From the NCBI GenBank assembly GCA_027296185.1, contig JAPUJL010000045.1, positions 1-8,270 of the forward strand: a stretch of 8,270 nucleotides of DNA, given 5' to 3'. Position numbers and translations under genes: made by a program. This stretch comes from SAR324 cluster bacterium (lineage in GTDB: Bacteria; SAR324; JACQKK01). The notes beneath the pieces are model-generated. The model was not told the DNA's origin. It saw only the letters and a list, made by a program, of their open reading frames with translations, and did not search any database. Below are positions 5,708-8,270 of this stretch, in pieces (within the stretch, counting starts at the first letter, position 1; each line of letters starts with the position of its first letter).

Positions 5708-7900
5708 CTACTGATAGAAGCTCTTCAGCATCTTGCTGCGGGTGGGATGCCTGAGCTTGCGAAGGGCCTTGGCCTCGATCTGGCGGATTCGCTCGCGGGT
5801 CACGTCGAAGTCCTGGCCGATTTCCTCCAGGGTGTGGTCGCGCCGCTCGCCGATGCCGAAGCGCATCTTGAGCACCTTCTTTTCGCGGGGGGAGAGGGTG
5901 TTGAGCACCTCGCGGGTGGTTTCCAGTAGGGTCTGGCGCATGGTGTTGTCGTCGGGCAGATCGATCTTGGTGTCGGGAATGAAATCGCCCAGGTGCGAAT
6001 CCTCCTCCTCGCCGATCGGCGTCTCCAGCGAGGTGGGCTCCTTGGCGATCTGAAACACCTTCCGCACCTTGTCCAGGGACAGATCGAGAATCTTGGCGAT
6101 CTCCTCCGGCGTCGGCTCCCGGCCGAGCTCCTGCACCAGGTGCCGCGAGGTGCGCAACAGCTTGTTCATCGTCTCGATCATGTGCACCGGCACCCGGATG
6201 GTGCGCCCCTGATCGGCGATGGCACGGGTGATCGCCTGACGAATCCACCAGGTCGCGTAGGTGGAAAACTTGTAGCCACGGCGGTATTCGAACTTGTCCA
6301 CCGCCTTCATCAGGCCGATATTGCCCTCTTGAATCAAATCGAGGAACTGCAGCCCGCGGTTGGTGTACTTCTTGGCAATGCTGATCACCAGCCGCAGGTT
6401 GGCCTCGGTCAGCTGACTCTTGGCCCGCTTGACCTTGCGCTCCGAGGTGACGAGCTGGTCGATCTCATTGGCGAATACGTCTCGGCTGACCTCGGTTTGC
6501 TCGACCAGCTTGGCGATGCGCTGCTCGCTGATCCGCACCTTCTCCAGAATGCGCCGGGCGATGCGGGGCTCGTGACCCGTGTTGTCGCGAATTTGGGCCC
6601 CGTAGCGGTCCTTCCGCGAGATCTCCTTGGCCTTCAACCACTTCAGGATCTGATCCTCCATTTTCCCCGGATCGCGACCCAACTCCTTCTGGTACCAGGC
6701 CAATTGCTTGGCGCTGAGGTTGAGCTTGTCCCGGTGCACCAGCATCACCTGGCACAGCGCGTCCACCTGCCGCGAGTTGTAATTGATGCTCTTGATCGCG
6801 CTCTGCAATTCGCCTATCGGCTTCACCAGCGCTTTTTCGACCGGCGTTTTGCGCTTGCGGCTGCGGGCCTTGGCGATGTCGTTCCAGGCTTGCCTGGCCC
6901 TGGCCAGCGCGTCGAGCACCTTTTCAACGGCGACACTCTCCTCCTCGATGACGTTGTCGTCCTCGTCCATGCCGGAGATGATCTCCTGCACCTTCATTTT
7001 GCCGGCCTGCAGCTTGGTGCCCAAACCGAACAAATAGCGGGCGATAAGGGGCGAGCGGGACAGCACCTCGATCATCTCGCGCTGCCCTTCCTCGATCCGC
7101 TTGGAGATTTCGACCTCTTCCTCGCGGGTGAGCAGCTTGATGTGGCCCATCTCGCGGAGGTACATGCGCACCGGATCGTCCGTGCGGGTATCGACGGAAG
7201 GATCCAGGTCCAATTCCTCGCTTTCCTCGTCTACTTTGGCCTTTTTGGTGGTCTTCACTTTTTCGGAACCGTCGATGATCCCGATCTTCATTTCCGCGAG
7301 GATGACGAAGATCTCGTCCATTTTTTCCGGATGCGCCTCTCCCGCAGGCAGCGCCTTGTTGATTTCGTCCAGGGTCAGGGAACCCTTTGCCTTGCCGGCG
7401 GCAATCATCTGCTTGATCGCTTTGCTCTGATCCAGAGCCTCGATCGCGGCCGCGATGGCTTTGTCGTTCTTCCGGCCGGCGGAGGACGCCACGGCCGGAG
7501 CGGGCACGGCCTTCGCGCTTCCCGATTTTTCGGAGCCGCGGCTCTTGGCCGCCACACTAGCCACCTGCTTCGGCGGGGCCGCCCTCTTCCCGCTCCCGGC
7601 GGCCTTGGCTGCCACTTTGGCCGGTGCCTTGACGGGTACCTTGGGCGGGGCCGGCTTGGCGGCCGAAGCGCCCTTGCCTGCCGCCGGTTTCTTGGCCGCG
7701 GCGGCGGACTTCGCCGGCTTAGCGGTCGAAGCGCCCTTCGACGAGGCGGCCTTGGCTGCTACTTTGGGCGGGATGACCTTTGCCTTAGACCTGGCCGCGG
7801 TCTTCGCGGGTGCCGCTTTGGCCGCCGATTTTCGCGCCGGGGCCTTGTTGGAACCGGATTTGGCTGCGCCGGAGGATTTGCTCGCGCTGGATTTGGCCAC
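5708..7900 (-). CDS. rpoD: Primary RNA polymerase sigma factor RpoD (sigma-70)
   Basis: A 730-aa housekeeping sigma factor that directs core RNA polymerase to -35/-10 promoters. Domains in order: Lys/Ala/Pro/Ser-rich tail (1-145); region 1.1 (about 155-212, with [13 protein letters not shown]); region 1.2 ([22 protein letters not shown], 241-262); a large non-conserved domain (about 274-487); region 2 ([12 protein letters not shown] 501-512, [19 protein letters not shown] 519-537, [19 protein letters not shown] 543-561, the -10 and melting surface); region 3 (about 566-645); region 4 with helix-turn-helix [19 protein letters not shown] (691-709). The C-terminus is complete. GTG 7900 is chosen for its GGAG five bases upstream; the in-frame ATG at 7987 is less likely because the added residues are not lysine-rich or sigma-like. 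The protein is over 100 aa longer than E. coli RpoD, due to the tail. dnaG does not precede it. Confidence 0.98.
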   Translation of the reverse strand: MAKSSASKSSGAAKSGSNKAPARKSAAKAAPAKTAARSKAKVIPPKVAAKAASSKGASTAKPAKSAAAAKKPAAGKGASAAKPAPPKVPVKAPAKVAAKAAGSGKRAAPPKQVASVAAKSRGSEKSGSAKAVPAPAVASSAGRKNDKAIAAAIEALDQSKAIKQMIAAGKAKGSLTLDEINKALPAGEAHPEKMDEIFVILAEMKIGIIDGSEKVKTTKKAKVDEESEELDLDPSVDTRTDDPVRMYLREMGHIKLLTREEEVEISKRIEEGQREMIEVLSRSPLIARYLFGLGTKLQAGKMKVQEIISGMDEDDNVIEEESVAVEKVLDALARARQAWNDIAKARSRKRKTPVEKALVKPIGELQSAIKSINYNSRQVDALCQVMLVHRDKLNLSAKQLAWYQKELGRDPGKMEDQILKWLKAKEISRKDRYGAQIRDNTGHEPRIARRILEKVRISEQRIAKLVEQTEVSRDVFANEIDQLVTSERKVKRAKSQLTEANLRLVISIAKKYTNRGLQFLDLIQEGNIGLMKAVDKFEYRRGYKFSTYATWWIRQAITRAIADQGRTIRVPVHMIETMNKLLRTSRHLVQELGREPTPEEIAKILDLSLDKVRKVFQIAKEPTSLETPIGEEEDSHLGDFIPDTKIDLPDDNTMRQTLLETTREVLNTLSPREKKVLKMRFGIGERRDHTLEEIGQDFDVTRERIRQIEAKALRKLRHPTRSKMLKSFYQ
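7598..7771 (-). repeat. Imperfect direct repeats coding the RpoD Lys/Ala/Pro tail
   Basis: Two 27-nt pairs are visible inside the tail. Segment 7745-7771 matches 7598-7624 at 25 of 27 bases (both coding about PxKVAAKAA). Segment 7712-7738 matches 7649-7675 at 24 of 27 (KGASTAKPA and KGASAAKPA). The tail therefore probably grew by duplication or slippage of short modules. Confidence 0.7.
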
Positions 7901-7958
7901 GAATGCTCCAGATTGGAAAGTTGAGTTTCGGCAGACTAATTCGTGGAATTCCGGGCCT

Positions 7959-7976
7959 ACCGCCACGACCGGCGGT
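7959..7976 (-). other. Small hairpin in the rpoD leader
   Basis: ACCGCC and GGCGGT arms flank a 6-nt loop about 60 nt upstream of the GTG start. A leader structure influencing translation is possible, but a six-pair stem is common by chance in GC-rich DNA. Confidence 0.3.
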
Positions 7977-8018
7977 TCGGGCGTCATCCGGGTACTTCAA
8001 TTTCCAAATGCGCCGCGG

Positions 8019-8047
8019 ATTGTAGCCAATCTATTTATCGTATCGAA
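8019..8047 (-). promoter_or_regulatory. Sigma-70 promoter of rpoD
   Basis: On the minus strand, TTCGAT (8047-8042) and TACAAT (8024-8019) are separated by 17 nt. The -10 matches consensus at five of six bases and the -35 at three; the spacer is AT-rich. The start point would be near 8012, giving a leader of about 110 nt. This implies that RpoD drives its own gene from a dedicated promoter rather than from an upstream dnaG operon. Confidence 0.6.
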
Positions 8048-8140
8048 GCTGAGGAGCGGTGGCAATAGCGCTTCATGCCGCCCCGCGGCGATTCGTGCGT
8101 GTCCTTTCTGCAGTTGTCGGGATCAGTGAGAGCATTGCCG

Positions 8141-8169
8141 TTGCCACAACCACCCGCCCCGGATATAAA
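8141..8169 (+). promoter_or_regulatory. Outward-facing sigma-70 promoter toward the right edge
   Basis: On the plus strand, TTGCCA (8141-8146) and TATAAA (8164-8169) each match consensus at five of six bases with a 17-nt spacer. Transcription would begin near 8176 and leave the window. No start codon with a ribosome site follows before 8270, so the transcript has a leader of at least 95 nt or encodes an RNA. Its target is not visible. Confidence 0.55.
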
Positions 8170-8270
8170 CGTAGGCGATGGGAAAACGGGTCTATCGGCG
8201 GCCCCGCTTCTCACGACTGGACATCCATGATCGTCGATTGACACTCAGCGGGGCGGCAGGCGCCCGGGGC

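Larger units (their letters stand above)
7901..8270. other. Gene-free region upstream of rpoD
   Basis: These 370 nt hold no convincing gene on either strand; short open frames here look like chance. They contain the rpoD leader, a minus-strand promoter for rpoD, and a plus-strand promoter that would transcribe a gene or RNA beyond the right edge. No tRNA was seen. The base composition is less GC-rich around 7991-8045 than in the genes, as expected for a promoter region. Confidence 0.7.

Noticed and set aside
5993..7924. Very long open frame on the plus strand opposite rpoD
   Set aside because: It is the antisense of a certain sigma factor gene. The translation is rich in Leu, Arg, Gly and His without domain motifs, as expected from GC-rich codon use on the other strand.
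7901..7987. Longer rpoD starting at ATG 7987
   Set aside because: The extra 29 residues do not resemble the tail or sigma regions, and GTG 7900 has GGAG at five bases. The longer form cannot be fully excluded because it still lies downstream of the predicted promoter.
8238..8243. Perfect TTGACA on the plus strand
   Set aside because: The sequence 17 nt downstream is CGCCCG, so there is no -10 box.

Overview
The window comes from a high-GC bacterium. Start codons are often GTG, and the sigma factor is of the primary sigma-70 type with a large non-conserved domain between regions 1.2 and 2, as in proteobacteria and related Gram-negative phyla. A predicted lipoprotein fits a diderm. The exact phylum cannot be settled by reading. 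There is no rRNA, tRNA, CRISPR array, transposase or phage gene in view.

Right half (about 3.7-8.0 kb), all on the minus strand: the housekeeping sigma factor rpoD (about 730 aa, with a long Lys/Ala/Pro-rich N-terminal tail) is followed at short spacing by moaD and moaE (small and large subunits of molybdopterin synthase), a VOC-fold protein resembling methylmalonyl-CoA epimerase, and an unrecognised predicted lipoprotein. The five genes are codirectional with gaps of about 40-60 nt or a 4-nt overlap, so they may be partly cotranscribed. A hairpin sits between rpoD and moaD. rpoD has a readable sigma-70 promoter about 110 nt upstream of its start. A second, outward-facing sigma-70-like promoter lies further right and reads off the window. 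dnaG, the common upstream neighbour of rpoD, is not present in the 370 nt upstream.

Left half (1-3.7 kb): a small accessory metabolic cluster. On the minus strand, in transcription order, are a VOC protein, a 213-nt stretch with a doubtful small ORF, an aspartate-dehydrogenase-family enzyme, a DMT/EamA membrane transporter and the N-terminus of a short-chain dehydrogenase that continues past the left edge. Divergent from it is a fumarylacetoacetate-hydrolase-superfamily protein of the 2-keto-4-pentenoate hydratase / oxalocrotonate decarboxylase type. A good sigma-70 promoter for the minus-strand genes, followed by a GC-rich palindrome, lies in the divergent intergenic region. The gene content (two dehydrogenases, a keto-acid hydratase-like lyase, a VOC enzyme and a permease) suggests import/export and catabolism of a small amino or keto acid. 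The substrate is unknown.

The most interesting points are: a MoaD whose normally terminal Gly-Gly is followed by three residues, apparently because the Gly-Gly codons also form the moaE Shine-Dalgarno; the histone-H1-like tail on RpoD; the rpoD-moaDE linkage; and two VOC proteins with altered metal-ligand positions. I see no clear evidence of a wholly new defence or mobile system here.
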